This document shows positions 34,657 to 44,822 of a DNA stretch of 47,153 nt, piece by piece. The DNA lies in assembly GCA_028716785.1 (NCBI GenBank), contig JAQUPD010000014.1:1-47153 (forward strand), written 5' to 3'. The first letter of the stretch is position 1; each line of letters begins with the position of its first letter. Source of the stretch: Fidelibacterota bacterium (GTDB lineage Bacteria; Fidelibacterota; Fidelibacteria; Fidelibacterales; Fidelibacteraceae). Under the pieces are notes generated by a model, which was given only the letters and a program-made list of their open reading frames with translations, was not told where the DNA came from and searched no databases. The translations under genes were made by a program, and so were the position numbers.

Positions 34657-35649
34657 CTATTCCCCCACGATTTCGTCAATTTTCGTCAATTCTTCCTGAG
34701 AAAATTCAATCTTTTGAATCGCTTTTAAGGCATCCTCAATGTGGGAGATTTTTCGAGCGCCAATGAGTGCTGTTGTAACTTCTGGTCTCCATAAAACCCA
34801 AGATATCGCCAATTGAGCCATGGTTTGTCCGCGCTTTTCGGCAATTTTACTTAAGGCACGGACTTTTTCCAAAATTTCAGGTTTAATATCTTCTGGTTTC
34901 AAAAATCCTTCGGGTCGAGCCGCTCTTGAATCAGGGGGAATTCCTTGCAAGTATTTACCGGTTAAAATTCCTTGCTGTAATGGTGAAAAAACTGCGCAGC
35001 CAATACCTTCTGATTTTAAAACATCAAAGAGTCCTTTTTCTATGTCCCTGACAAGCATATTGTATTTAGGCTGGTGGATACGACAGGGAGTCCCTAAGGA
35101 TGCTAAAATTTTTGATGCTTTCAAGGTATCCTCTGGGGAATAGGATGAAATGCCAACATAAAGCGCTTTTCCACTCCGAACCATGTAATCAAGAGCCATC
35201 ATGGTCTCTTCTAGGGGTGTTTCCGGATCAGGACGGTGATGATAAAAAATATCCACATAATCTAATCCCATCCGTTGCAGACTTTGATCTAGGCTTGCAA
35301 GGAGGTATTTGCGGCTTCCACCATTCCCGTAAGGACCTGGCCACATGTAGTAACCCGCTTTGGTAGAAATCACCAACTCATCCCGATGTCCGGCAAGATC
35401 CTCTTTTAAAACCCGACCAAAAGTTTTTTCTGCCGTTCCAAAAGCCGGTCCATAGTTGTTTGCAAGATCAAAGTGCGTTATCCCCTGATCAAAAGCATAA
35501 AGAATAAGTTTCCTTGAGTTTTCATGGACATCCACACTTCCAAAATTGTGCCAAAGTCCCAATGAAACAAGAGGAAGTTTTAACCCACTTTCTCCACAAA
35601 ATCGATAACGCATGCTTTCATATTTCTTTTCATATTCCATATCCGTCAT
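34657..35649 (-). CDS. yghZ: Aldo/keto reductase, YghZ (GPR)-like
   Basis: 330 residues from ATG 35649, which follows AAGGAG by 7 bases; the frame extends upstream but without a ribosome site. It is strikingly like E. coli YghZ: MRYRFCGESGLKLPLVSLG, LGLWHNFG, GITHFDLANNYGP, TKAGYYMWPGPYGNGGSRKY and KALYVGISSYSPE. Catalytic Asp, Tyr, Lys and His are in DLANNYG, ISTKAGY and FYHHRPD. YghZ reduces L-glyceraldehyde 3-phosphate and detoxifies methylglyoxal with NADPH. The link to the next gene is probably only co-transcription. Confidence 0.94.
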   Translation of the reverse strand: MTDMEYEKKYESMRYRFCGESGLKLPLVSLGLWHNFGSVDVHENSRKLILYAFDQGITHFDLANNYGPAFGTAEKTFGRVLKEDLAGHRDELVISTKAGYYMWPGPYGNGGSRKYLLASLDQSLQRMGLDYVDIFYHHRPDPETPLEETMMALDYMVRSGKALYVGISSYSPEDTLKASKILASLGTPCRIHQPKYNMLVRDIEKGLFDVLKSEGIGCAVFSPLQQGILTGKYLQGIPPDSRAARPEGFLKPEDIKPEILEKVRALSKIAEKRGQTMAQLAISWVLWRPEVTTALIGARKISHIEDALKAIQKIEFSQEELTKIDEIVGE

Positions 35650-35782
35650 TTCTTTACTCCTTTTTGTTTTAAGGATATCTGGAAACGATCGAAGTATCAC
35701 CTTCTTCTATCCCATAAAAATTACATCAACCAACCCGCCTTGGCAAAAGGCTTTTCCAAAGAGAAAGGCGTTTTCTATCTTG

Positions 35783-36739
35783 TTAGCCATATACAACATT
35801 TATAGGATTTCCCTTCATAAAGCATTTTAAATTTTCTATAGCACTATCCAATAAACGACTGCGAGCAGCATGTGTTGCCCACGCAATATGAGGCGTTATA
35901 AAACAATTGGGAATACCAAGAAGAGGATGATCAAGGGGTGGCGGTTCTTTATCCAAGACATCCAATCCTGCAGCATAAATGATACCCTTTTTTAGCGCTG
36001 TTGCTAAATCGTTATTTTTTATCAATCCACCCCGACTCGTATTGATAAGTACCGCTGTTTTTTTCATCATGTTAAGATGGTTCATATCAATAATTTCGTA
36101 GGTTTCTGGCGTAAGAGGACAATGGAGCGAAAGAACATCACTTTCTTGAAAGAGTATTTCAAGAGGCACGTCCTTCCAACCTAATGATGAATCATCTGCT
36201 TGAACCTTATCATAGTAAATAATTTCCATACCAAAAGCATTCCCAATATGTGCCACGGCCTTCCCAATTCGACCTAATCCTAAAATCCCCAGAGTAAGGC
36301 CTGCAAGTTCTCTTTGCGGATATTTCCAATAACAATAATCCAACGCTTTCGACCATTCTCCTTTTTGTACACTCTTGTCGTGCTCTGCCAAATGATGCAT
36401 GATATGTAAAATGTGAGCAAAGGTCATTTGAGCAACTGACTGCGTTCCGTATGTTGGGATATTTGTTACAACAATGCCAAAATCTATGGCTGCTTTTACA
36501 TCAACGCTATCATATCCCGTTGCAAGGATTCCAATATACCGTAATGCTGGAAGCTGCTCGAAAATTTTTCTCGTAAGAGGGGTTTTATTTGAAAGAATAG
36601 CATCTGCCTGTAACGCCCTTTCAACGATTTTCTCCGGGGGTGTTCGATCGTATATCGTAACATCCCCTAAAGCTTTTAAACGCCCCCAATCCAAATCACC
36701 CGGATTTAAACTGTATCCTTCCAAAACAACAAGTTTCAT
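35783..36739 (-). CDS. D-2-hydroxyacid dehydrogenase (glycerate dehydrogenase-like)
   Basis: 318 residues. NAD-binding motif GILGLGRIGKAV, catalytic Arg in INTSRGGLI, Glu in LDKEPPPLDHPLL and His in TPHIAWATH. The AW after the His and KEPPP resemble HprA-type hydroxypyruvate/glycerate dehydrogenases more than lactate dehydrogenases. It lies 133 bases from the aldo/keto reductase, in the same direction. Exact substrate not determinable. Confidence 0.9.
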   Translation of the reverse strand: MKLVVLEGYSLNPGDLDWGRLKALGDVTIYDRTPPEKIVERALQADAILSNKTPLTRKIFEQLPALRYIGILATGYDSVDVKAAIDFGIVVTNIPTYGTQSVAQMTFAHILHIMHHLAEHDKSVQKGEWSKALDYCYWKYPQRELAGLTLGILGLGRIGKAVAHIGNAFGMEIIYYDKVQADDSSLGWKDVPLEILFQESDVLSLHCPLTPETYEIIDMNHLNMMKKTAVLINTSRGGLIKNNDLATALKKGIIYAAGLDVLDKEPPPLDHPLLGIPNCFITPHIAWATHAARSRLLDSAIENLKCFMKGNPINVVYG

Positions 36740-36825
36740 TCTACCTCCTCATTATCAATCAGTATATCCTGAAACCTTGCAAAAGAAATTATATGGGAAA
36801 TGAGATTGAAGCAAAACAAGGGACA

Positions 36826-37725
36826 TCAGGACTCTTTTAATAAAAATTTGTATTCAGGTTTTTGATCTTTCTTTTTCAGGGTTAGGAGGATAACACCACC
36901 TATCAGGGCAGGGATAACGACATTCAGGACAAAAACAACAAGGGGAACACCCACACCAATAGCAGGTGCAACACCATAGTCTGCCAAAAGCCAAGCCGTT
37001 GTATTTTCTCGGATTCCCAGCCCGCTTACAGAAATAGGCAATGCTGAAGCTCCCATTACAAGAATACAAATAGCAGCAACCGTAAGCCAATCAATAGAAT
37101 ACAGGCGCAACAAAATCCAATATTGACTGATAAAGACACCGTAAATCACCACAGTAAGGAGTGCCGTTTTTATCGCAATGTTTGTATAATGAGTCCCCAC
37201 AAGTTGCCACTTCTTTATCCATGGTTTTCCTTTTAGTCTATAGAGAAGAACAATCCCCACCAAAGGAATCAAAGAAACCAAAAGAAACGCTTTATGTTGG
37301 GGAAAAAGAAAAACAATGGCAGGACCCAAAAGAAACAAAATCACAACAGAAATGGTGATTTTTTCGAGGCCGTAGGCTGTAATGCGATTTCTGGTGCCAC
37401 CTTGGATAAATAACATTTTGGCTGCTTCCCCATGCCCCCCAGGAATAGTTAGGCGAAAAGCAAATCCCAAAAAAAAGACTTTAAGCAAATCGGGGGTAGA
37501 CACTTGGTGCTGACATTCATCGATAATCAAGCGAAAGCGAATAAATTGAAGAATAAGATTCACCGCGCTGCCAAGGACCGTCAAAAAAATAAGGTGTGCG
37601 GGTAAAGAGTGGACATAATTCCACAAATTTTCAGGATCAACACGCCGAAGGGCAAACCAGATGAGTCCAAAAGAAATACAAACCTTTACAAAATAAAAGA
37701 TAGTTTTTTTTATGCGGTGTTTCAC
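36826..37725 (-). CDS. LPTM/UPF0104-family membrane protein (putative lipid or glycolipid flippase)
   Basis: About 299 residues with 7-8 membrane helices. The motifs FRLTIPGGHGEAAKM and ALPISVSGLGIRENT are those of the lysylphosphatidylglycerol synthase transmembrane family (PF03706). I place the start at GTG 37725 because it gives a GTGA overlap with the radical SAM stop and has AGGAG upstream; the ATG at 37770 would overlap by 49 bases. Members of the family move polyprenyl- or lipid-linked substrates across membranes. Next to radical SAM and glycosyltransferase genes it probably handles the same lipid-linked product. Confidence 0.82.
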   Translation of the reverse strand: MKHRIKKTIFYFVKVCISFGLIWFALRRVDPENLWNYVHSLPAHLIFLTVLGSAVNLILQFIRFRLIIDECQHQVSTPDLLKVFFLGFAFRLTIPGGHGEAAKMLFIQGGTRNRITAYGLEKITISVVILFLLGPAIVFLFPQHKAFLLVSLIPLVGIVLLYRLKGKPWIKKWQLVGTHYTNIAIKTALLTVVIYGVFISQYWILLRLYSIDWLTVAAICILVMGASALPISVSGLGIRENTTAWLLADYGVAPAIGVGVPLVVFVLNVVIPALIGGVILLTLKKKDQKPEYKFLLKES

Positions 37726-38783
37726 TGAAAAAGAATACTCCTGTAATTCAGATTCAACGTGGCAGTACATTTTTTACACGGCATTATGTCACCTTTTTTA
37801 TTCTTTACACGATCGCGAATGGACATCCATTTTGGACTTTTCCAAAGGGCGCGAAAATTTCCCGGAATGTATTCTCCTGGATTAAAAACAGCATTTTTAT
37901 CAAAACAACACACTGATACTGTGCCATCTGAATTTAAACCTGGTTGATACCAAAGCTCCCGGCAGTTTTTCTTGTCATTTTTTCGTGTCCATGTCTCAGG
38001 ATTTTCAGGATATCGGCGATATCTTAAATTTCGAGGAAGATAATCTGTCTCCTTTGCGCCAGGAATTATTTCCATCGTCTTGAAAAGAAGCTCATCGACT
38101 CCCAGCGATTGTGATAATTCTTCAAGGGCGTGTACCTGGTGTTCATTGTATCGAGATATGACACATTGAATTGTGATGTGAGGATGATTTACGTTCTTGT
38201 TATGGCGTTGTTGAACAAGCATGCTAATTCCTTCAAGCACTTTTTGAAAATTTCCCCCAACGCGATACTTTTGATAAACATCCTCTGTAGCACCATCCAG
38301 AGAAACAATAACTTCATCTAAATTACTCTCTATCAGAGCATCGGCATCTTGTAAAAAATGTCCATTTGTGCTGGTTATAGTGTAAATGCCTCGATCAGAA
38401 GCATAGCGAATCATTGCATGAAGAGAAGGGTGAAGAAAGGGTTCCCCTTGATTCCAGAAAAGAACCATCCATAAACTTTTCTGGAGTTCATTAATAAGAG
38501 CTTCAAAACGATGAACATCCAGGAAGGGTGTTTTTCGATGGACTTCCCCAGCGCCACATGCACATAAAGGACAGTAAAGATTGCATACGGAGGCTGCTTC
38601 AATCATGATAGCAGGGGGTAAGCCCCAAGCGCTTGGAGTCTTTTTGAAATCTGACACCTTTTTTGATAAGGAATTCAAAAACAAATTACCCACTTTATGA
38701 ATTGAAAAGGCCTTTTTAAAAACCCTTTTTGCCCGCGGGCGTGTCGCGTGATTAAAACGAGACGCTATGTTATTTCTACTCAT
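37722..38783 (-). CDS. Radical SAM/SPASM protein
   Basis: 353 residues. The radical SAM cluster motif is CNLYCPLC (C67, C71, C74). VIVSLDGATEDVYQKYR is the conserved strand of SPASM-type enzymes, and a C-terminal SPASM region has cysteines at NCREL, VSVCCFD and MPCKKC for auxiliary clusters. Many such proteins modify peptides, sugars or lipids. Its overlaps with the GT2 gene (8 bases) and the flippase gene (4 bases) tie it to the glycan operon. The substrate is unknown; a sugar or lipid headgroup change is inferred from context. Confidence 0.88.
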   Translation of the reverse strand: MSRNNIASRFNHATRPRAKRVFKKAFSIHKVGNLFLNSLSKKVSDFKKTPSAWGLPPAIMIEAASVCNLYCPLCACGAGEVHRKTPFLDVHRFEALINELQKSLWMVLFWNQGEPFLHPSLHAMIRYASDRGIYTITSTNGHFLQDADALIESNLDEVIVSLDGATEDVYQKYRVGGNFQKVLEGISMLVQQRHNKNVNHPHITIQCVISRYNEHQVHALEELSQSLGVDELLFKTMEIIPGAKETDYLPRNLRYRRYPENPETWTRKNDKKNCRELWYQPGLNSDGTVSVCCFDKNAVFNPGEYIPGNFRALWKSPKWMSIRDRVKNKKGDIMPCKKCTATLNLNYRSILFQ

Positions 38784-39846
38784 ATTTTTTTAAACTACCA
38801 ATAACCGATGATACGAACACATGGAGTGGATAGTAAAGAATAAAGAGAGGATATAAAAAAGAAACATTTAAGTATCCAAATCGCTTTCCAGCAGCAATCA
38901 TTCCCCCCCATTCAAGGATTGTTTTTATCACCAAAGATCCCGCCCACAGTCTTGTTGGCAACGTAAAGATACTTATGGGAATGGCAACATAATACGCTAA
39001 CACAAAAAGGCCAACAACACGATAAAAAGGCGCAAGGTGAAAAATTGTTCCATTTCTACGGAGTTGTTGGCGGACATACTTTTTTGAAAAATTATCACGT
39101 TTTGTCATTACAAAACTTTCTGGGTGCATGGCATGTCGAAAAGGTCGATGGGTTTTAAGCCACACATCACGCGTAAGGAAAAAATCATCACCTGTCGCAA
39201 TTTTTCCTGAACTTTCATACCCATTCACTTCAAAAAAAACACGGCGTTTAAACGCCAAATTTCTTGCTGTTGAGTAGGGTGGAACATTCCAGAAGGCGCC
39301 ACCTGCTTGGATGGCAACTCGTGCAAGACAATCAAATTCGAGAAAATGTTGAAAAAGTCCCTTGGCTTTTTCAATGGGAGAAAAACCAAGAACCATCCCT
39401 GTATCTTCATCAAAACAGGCAACCATGCGTTTTACCCAATTAGGTCCCGGCCTGCAATCCGCATCTGTTAACAAAATAATTTCTCCATTTGCCATCCCTA
39501 CGGCTTGTGTAATGGCATTTTTCTTCCCGGCAAAGCCCTCTTCTTTTTCATGAAGATGGATTGCCCGGATGCGTGGATCTTCTTTTTGAGCTGCATCAAT
39601 ATACTCCCCTGTCCGATCTTCTGAAACATCATCCACAAGAAAAATTTCCAACATCCCCTCAGGATAATCGAGGGCTTTTAGCGATTCCACAAGTCCTGGA
39701 ATATTATCTTCCTCATTGCGGGCACATACAATCACTGTGGCACTTTGTGTCGGTTCTTTTTCACAACTCTTTTCCCGAACTAAAGCAATAATTACCAACG
39801 AAATAAGAACAAAATAAATAAGGGATAAAACGGTAAACGACATCAT
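38776..39846 (-). CDS. Family 2 glycosyltransferase (membrane)
   Basis: 356 residues: an N-terminal helix, a GT-A domain with VIVCARNEEDNIPGL, FLVDDVSED, DADCRPGPNW, GDDFFLTRD and QQLRRNG (the QxxRW position), and two or three C-terminal helices. It would add sugar units to a lipid- or surface-linked acceptor from the cytoplasmic side. Its start shares one base with the Wzi-like stop. Confidence 0.9.
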   Translation of the reverse strand: MMSFTVLSLIYFVLISLVIIALVREKSCEKEPTQSATVIVCARNEEDNIPGLVESLKALDYPEGMLEIFLVDDVSEDRTGEYIDAAQKEDPRIRAIHLHEKEEGFAGKKNAITQAVGMANGEIILLTDADCRPGPNWVKRMVACFDEDTGMVLGFSPIEKAKGLFQHFLEFDCLARVAIQAGGAFWNVPPYSTARNLAFKRRVFFEVNGYESSGKIATGDDFFLTRDVWLKTHRPFRHAMHPESFVMTKRDNFSKKYVRQQLRRNGTIFHLAPFYRVVGLFVLAYYVAIPISIFTLPTRLWAGSLVIKTILEWGGMIAAGKRFGYLNVSFLYPLFILYYPLHVFVSSVIGSLKKYE

Positions 39847-41528
39847 TAGTGTTTTACCTGTAGTTGAATATATGCCATGTGTTTAAAATCAGAATCTACC
39901 CATTGTGGTTGCCAGGTAACTTCAAGCCAGCCATTATTTATAAATTGCCATTGCCACATAATATCACAAGAGCGTGTTTTTTGAATGTCTCCCATTAAAT
40001 TTTTTGTGGCATGGTCGTAGACTTTATTTCTTTCATAATAATTTTGATTCGCATTACTGCCAATGGGATAATAATCGGGATGATTTTCAGGAAGGGGTTC
40101 AAGTCCTTTTTCCAGGGAGCGAAAAGAAAGGCTCACAAAATGAGCTGCTGTAATCCAACCTCTTAAGCCCACTTCGAAAAGCCTAGTATTGGGGCCAGCA
40201 AAAAAACCCAAACAATCTCCTTTATGTGTAAACGTGTTGACATCTTTGTAGTGAGAATAGGTCCAAGGTCGAACAAGAGTCCCTTCGAAAAAAGCTCCCC
40301 ACAGAGGCGAACCCGGAAGGGTAAAATTTGCTCCCACCTGATAGCCACGTTTATTCCCCCACCACTGCGTAGCAAATTCACAAAACTTAAATTCATCCAA
40401 AAGAATGCTTCCATAAAGCTTAACCCCATTGATAGGGCGCCATGCCATCTCAAATCCCAATAGAACATTATCCCGATCCTCAAGATTGTGTTCAGCAGAC
40501 CATAGAAAAGTAAAGGGGATAAAATAGGTTAGCTCAGGACTCCTATCCCCATAGGTTATAAATTCCATAAATGAAAGTGAGATGTTTTTCCAAGGATAGA
40601 GTTCAAATCGCTGTCCTACCAAATATTTTTCTGGATAAATTTTTGAATGGCCATCATCACTAAGAGTATACGTCGCGTTTATAAGACTCCCATGAAAAAA
40701 CAGAAAACGCGATTTATAAAAGGCTTTCTGCCACATCATATAGGGAAATGTTGCAGTTTTGCCTGAGAGAAATAAAGAATTTTCCCCATGCCCCCACCGT
40801 AGGGGATCATTGCCAAGCGTAAAAAGTCCTGCCTTTGTTTGCACCTGAACATATCCCATGGTATTGTCAAAACTTACCAGAGACAATGTTGAATCGGTAT
40901 GAAGGTAAAAACCACGGCTATCTATAGGATCATCCTTGTAGTAATCATGGACAATAAGTTCATAAGCCATGGCATCGCCATACACACTCACGTGGTGTAT
41001 TTGTGCAAAGCCTCGGAGTCCTATATGGCCGGAAAAACGAAAGAGATCGTTTTTATTCTCAACTCGAATCAAGCCATCCCCTTGAAGGAAAAAATATTCA
41101 TCCTCAGTTTCATAGAGGAAAAGGTAATCGGGTTCACTGATAATGGAACGAGACAATTTTCGATTAAAATCCTCTTTGACATGCACTAACGAAAAATGCA
41201 CGCTATCTTCGTCTGCAAGGCGGGGATGTTTTAGTTCAGAGAGCTCAAGGCGATACCGATTGACAAGCATTTGAAGTATTTCCTGTTCCGTTGCTGTTAA
41301 GCTATCATTTTTTTCCAGGAGGATTTTTAGATGTTGCGCCACATCTTGTTTTATCCAAGGACGTGCTGCTGGTAAGGGCAAGTCTAAAAGTCCCCGCGTT
41401 TCCATTGTCTGTAAAAAGAAATAGGCCGGACTATCTTCCTGAAGATGCATATCCGTCGCAAAGAGGGGAACGGCAACAAATCCAAGTAAAAAATATACAA
41501 GAAAATATCGCTGGTACTTTTTCATCAT
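39846..41528 (-). CDS. Wzi-like outer-membrane protein (capsule assembly)
   Basis: About 560 residues from ATG 41528, chosen because it makes an ATGA overlap with the previous gene and begins a proper signal peptide (MMKKYQRYFLVYFLLGFVAVPLFA). An N-terminal helical segment with SPAYFFLQTMETRGLLDLP is typical of Wzi-family proteins, and the rest is a beta-barrel (FTLGNDPLRWGHGENSLFLS) ending QLQVKH. Wzi anchors capsule polysaccharide at the cell surface. In this operon it points to export of the product of the nearby transferases. Confidence 0.82.
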   Translation of the reverse strand: MMKKYQRYFLVYFLLGFVAVPLFATDMHLQEDSPAYFFLQTMETRGLLDLPLPAARPWIKQDVAQHLKILLEKNDSLTATEQEILQMLVNRYRLELSELKHPRLADEDSVHFSLVHVKEDFNRKLSRSIISEPDYLFLYETEDEYFFLQGDGLIRVENKNDLFRFSGHIGLRGFAQIHHVSVYGDAMAYELIVHDYYKDDPIDSRGFYLHTDSTLSLVSFDNTMGYVQVQTKAGLFTLGNDPLRWGHGENSLFLSGKTATFPYMMWQKAFYKSRFLFFHGSLINATYTLSDDGHSKIYPEKYLVGQRFELYPWKNISLSFMEFITYGDRSPELTYFIPFTFLWSAEHNLEDRDNVLLGFEMAWRPINGVKLYGSILLDEFKFCEFATQWWGNKRGYQVGANFTLPGSPLWGAFFEGTLVRPWTYSHYKDVNTFTHKGDCLGFFAGPNTRLFEVGLRGWITAAHFVSLSFRSLEKGLEPLPENHPDYYPIGSNANQNYYERNKVYDHATKNLMGDIQKTRSCDIMWQWQFINNGWLEVTWQPQWVDSDFKHMAYIQLQVKH

Positions 41529-42625
41529 GATTTTATTTTTAACAACTCTTTTGGCCATGCCCGAATCGCGTCGTCTAATAAATCGGTCCGATTAAACCAA
41601 TCGCTGAGGTTTGGAGGTTCGAATTTTTGTGCAGCCTGAATATCTTTTGAAAGCGCCAGGGCATTTTGAGAAACCGTGTAAAACCATCCACGTTTATGAT
41701 ATAGTTCTGCTTGATATTCCTGTTCCGTTTGTCCGGGTGTTGGAATCATAATTGCTTTTTTACCCATTCGTACCAAATCCATGGTAGATGTATACCCCGA
41801 TCGACAAAGAACCATACGGCTTCGAGCGATAAGGTCATTCATACGTTCTCTATCCACAAAGTCGAAAAGTATAATGTCTTCTTGGTTCAAAGGCAAGGAG
41901 GTTTCAACACCACGCACAAGAACTTTCTTCCCAGGAAGAAGTGGCATTTGTTTCAAAAGGATATTTTCCAACATCGTCCGCTGGGGCTCAGGACCCGAAA
42001 GTATGGCAAGTAAATCAATATCTTCTTCAACAGTCCGGGGAACCAAATCAGACCACAATCCCATAAATCGCACTTTTGGATGTGAACTCAAAGCATTTTC
42101 ATGGGTTAATTTTCCTGATAAATTTTGCTCATTATCAGGGGAATCCAAAACCCAAACGCCTGTAAAGCCCTTAAAAACCATTCGGTTAAAGAAAATACTT
42201 AAGGGTTCCATGGTGTGAATAGGCATGTGAAAACGAAGTTGATGCGTTATTAAGTACGAAGGCACCCGTTTATTCCATACGCCATAACGATTATCTGAAA
42301 TAATTCGATCAATTTTTAAATGTTTCACCAAATTTTGGGTTAATTGATGTTCTCGTCGAAGACCCAAAAGCATTTTAACGGCTTGAAGTAACAACGAAAA
42401 AGGCATAAAAACTTTATGTTTTGAATAGCGGATACGGACATCCTTCATGGGAACGCATAAATTTTGGGGAAACCGCCTTCGCAAAAGAATCATCGCTTGG
42501 CCATCAGCTGCAAAAATAACTTCGTGATATTGATTTAAAAAATCAATCAAGGGAAAAGCATGAATCGTATGACCATATCCCCAATTTAAAACAGCATAAA
42601 GAATACGTTTTCCCGATTGCTCCAT
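41525..42625 (-). CDS. GT-B glycosyltransferase (MJ1255/MurG-like)
   Basis: 366 residues. The N-terminal glycine-rich loop LNWGYGHTIHAFPL and the C-terminal donor-site region LCRSGYTSTMDLVRMGKKAIMIPTPGQTEQ match the family of MurG-like UDP-sugar transferases found with TIGR00661 (MJ1255). It lies 10 bases after glgB and overlaps the Wzi-like gene by 4. The acceptor is unknown; a lipid or surface glycan is likely from the context. Confidence 0.85.
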   Translation of the reverse strand: MEQSGKRILYAVLNWGYGHTIHAFPLIDFLNQYHEVIFAADGQAMILLRRRFPQNLCVPMKDVRIRYSKHKVFMPFSLLLQAVKMLLGLRREHQLTQNLVKHLKIDRIISDNRYGVWNKRVPSYLITHQLRFHMPIHTMEPLSIFFNRMVFKGFTGVWVLDSPDNEQNLSGKLTHENALSSHPKVRFMGLWSDLVPRTVEEDIDLLAILSGPEPQRTMLENILLKQMPLLPGKKVLVRGVETSLPLNQEDIILFDFVDRERMNDLIARSRMVLCRSGYTSTMDLVRMGKKAIMIPTPGQTEQEYQAELYHKRGWFYTVSQNALALSKDIQAAQKFEPPNLSDWFNRTDLLDDAIRAWPKELLKIKS

Positions 42626-42635
42626 GAGAATCCTT

Positions 42636-44822
42636 TTAGTTAATCCTCTTAAATATAATCATACTAAGGGGTGATAAACCGAAAGAGATGGAATGCGGAC
42701 GGCCATTCCAAGGAATTTCTACAGAGGAATGTGTGCTATTTTGAATAACACCACTTCCATAATAAATTTTTGCATCAGAATTAAAAATCTCCTGGTATTC
42801 TCCTGGGATATTCACACCCACACGAAATTCAAAATAAGTTTCAGGAGTAAAATTACACATAACAAGAAGATCTTCCTGGTAATTTTTTCCATGACGAATA
42901 AAAGAGATAATCGATTGATCCGCATTATTCACATCAATCCACTCAAATCCCTCAGGTTTATGGTCTTGCTCCCATAAAGCAGGCTCGTTGAGATAAAGTT
43001 TATTCAGATGCTCAACATAAATCTTTGCGTTTTTGTGGGGTTCCCATTGTAAAAGATGCCATTCTACCCCCTGGTTTTCATTCCATTCATGCCACGGCGC
43101 CAATTCACTCCCCATAAAAAGGAGTTTCTTCCCAGGATGTGTTATCATAAAGCCTAACAGCACTTTAAAATTTGCAAATTTCTGCCAATCGTCACCGGGC
43201 ATTTTGCTTAATAAAGAACGTTTTCCATGAACAACCTCATCATGACTCAACACAAGAATATAATTTTCCGAATAGGCGTAGAGCATGGAAAAGGTGAGTT
43301 CATTGTGGTGATATTTTCTAAAAATGGGGTCTTTGGACATATAACTTAAAAAATCATTCATCCATCCCATATTCCACTTAAAGGTAAAGCCCAGGCCATT
43401 ATCTTGAACAGGACGTGTAACACCTGGCCAGGCTGTGGATTCTTCAGCAATTAAAAGAGCATCGGGAAAGTATTCATGAATTACTGAATTAACATGTTTT
43501 AAAAATTCAATGGCTTCTAAATTTTCATTGCCGCCATATTTATTAGGGATCCACTCTCCGGCTTTTCGGCTATAATCCAAATAAAGCATACTAGCCACAG
43601 CATCCATGCGAAGACCATCAGCATGGAATTCTTTTAACCAATAAACAGCATTGGCGAGAAGGAAATTTTTTACTTCATTGCGGCCATAATTAAAAATATA
43701 TGTCCCCCAATCGGGATGTTCTCCTAACCGAGTATCTTCATGTTCATAAAGTGCTGTTCCATCAAAGCGAGCCAAGGCAAAATCATCTTTGGGAAAATGC
43801 GCTGGAACCCAATCAAGAATCACTCCGATTCCTTCTTGATGGCATTCATCAATAAGATATTTCAGATCATCGGGGATTCCAAACCGACTTGTTGGGGCAT
43901 AATAACCTGTTACCTGATATCCCCAGGAAGCATCAAAAGGATGCTCCATGATAGGAAGAAACTCAATATGGGTATAGCCCATGGTTTTTACATAGGGAAC
44001 CAGTTCCCTAGCAAGATCCCGATAACTATACACGCTTCCATCTTCTTTGTGCCGCCATGAACCAACATGAACTTCATAGATGTTCAGCGGAGAAGAAAAC
44101 ACGTTTGTCTTTGCACGTTTTTCAATCCATACCTGATCTTGCCATTGATGGGTCGATTGATAGACAATACAGGCATTTTCTGGTCGTATTTGAAAATATT
44201 GAGCATAAGGATCCGTTTTGATTCTGATCGTTCGAGCAGCTGTATAAATTTCATATTTATAGAGAACTCCCTCACGAGCTTCGGGAATAAAAATTTCCCA
44301 GACACCTGAACTACCCATCTCACGCATTTGATGAAAACGTCCATCCCACCGATTAAAATCGCCAACAACACTCACGCGCCGAGCCGTGGGAGCCCAAACG
44401 GCAAACCGAACGCCTAAAATCCCATCATGAGTCAAAGGATGTGCCCCTAATATTTCATACACAAATCGGTGATCCCCTTTATTGAAGAGATATAAGTCAT
44501 TTTCGCTAATCGTAGGCATAAATTGATAAGGATCTATGTAAGAATAGGTATTTCCATCGGAATAACCTGCGTGAATCTTGTAATGGAAAAAAACATCACT
44601 GTGAATTTCGACCTGCCAAAATCCATCAATTTCCAGAGGCGAAAGGGGATATGTTTTTTTCTTCTGATCTAATCGCTCAATAGAAACACGATTAGCATCA
44701 GGAACAAATACGCGAACAACTCTTTTCCCAGGGGAACTTTCATGAATTCCTAGCACATTGTGTGGATCGTGATATTCACCCCGTGCAATGTTAAGCAATT
44801 TTTGATGGAGCGTTAGGTTCAT
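42636..44822 (-). CDS. glgB: 1,4-alpha-glucan branching enzyme
   Basis: 728 residues, the full GlgB length. Two N-terminal carbohydrate-binding modules (EYHDPHNVLGIHE; ILGVRFAVWAPTARRVSVVG), then the catalytic barrel with GLRMDAVASMLYLDYSR (Asp nucleophile), LIAEESTAWP (Glu acid/base) and LSHDEVVHGK. It adds alpha-1,6 branches to glycogen-like glucans. No glgA, glgC or glgP is present in the window, so here it sits with surface-glycan genes rather than a glycogen operon. Its start overlaps the Nudix stop by 4 bases (ATGA). Confidence 0.96.
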   Translation of the reverse strand: MNLTLHQKLLNIARGEYHDPHNVLGIHESSPGKRVVRVFVPDANRVSIERLDQKKKTYPLSPLEIDGFWQVEIHSDVFFHYKIHAGYSDGNTYSYIDPYQFMPTISENDLYLFNKGDHRFVYEILGAHPLTHDGILGVRFAVWAPTARRVSVVGDFNRWDGRFHQMREMGSSGVWEIFIPEAREGVLYKYEIYTAARTIRIKTDPYAQYFQIRPENACIVYQSTHQWQDQVWIEKRAKTNVFSSPLNIYEVHVGSWRHKEDGSVYSYRDLARELVPYVKTMGYTHIEFLPIMEHPFDASWGYQVTGYYAPTSRFGIPDDLKYLIDECHQEGIGVILDWVPAHFPKDDFALARFDGTALYEHEDTRLGEHPDWGTYIFNYGRNEVKNFLLANAVYWLKEFHADGLRMDAVASMLYLDYSRKAGEWIPNKYGGNENLEAIEFLKHVNSVIHEYFPDALLIAEESTAWPGVTRPVQDNGLGFTFKWNMGWMNDFLSYMSKDPIFRKYHHNELTFSMLYAYSENYILVLSHDEVVHGKRSLLSKMPGDDWQKFANFKVLLGFMITHPGKKLLFMGSELAPWHEWNENQGVEWHLLQWEPHKNAKIYVEHLNKLYLNEPALWEQDHKPEGFEWIDVNNADQSIISFIRHGKNYQEDLLVMCNFTPETYFEFRVGVNIPGEYQEIFNSDAKIYYGSGVIQNSTHSSVEIPWNGRPHSISFGLSPLSMIIFKRIN

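Noticed and set aside
35736-35770. CGCCTT/AAGGCG dyad after the 2-hydroxyacid dehydrogenase as terminator
   Set aside because: Short stem, long loop and no T run on the minus strand.
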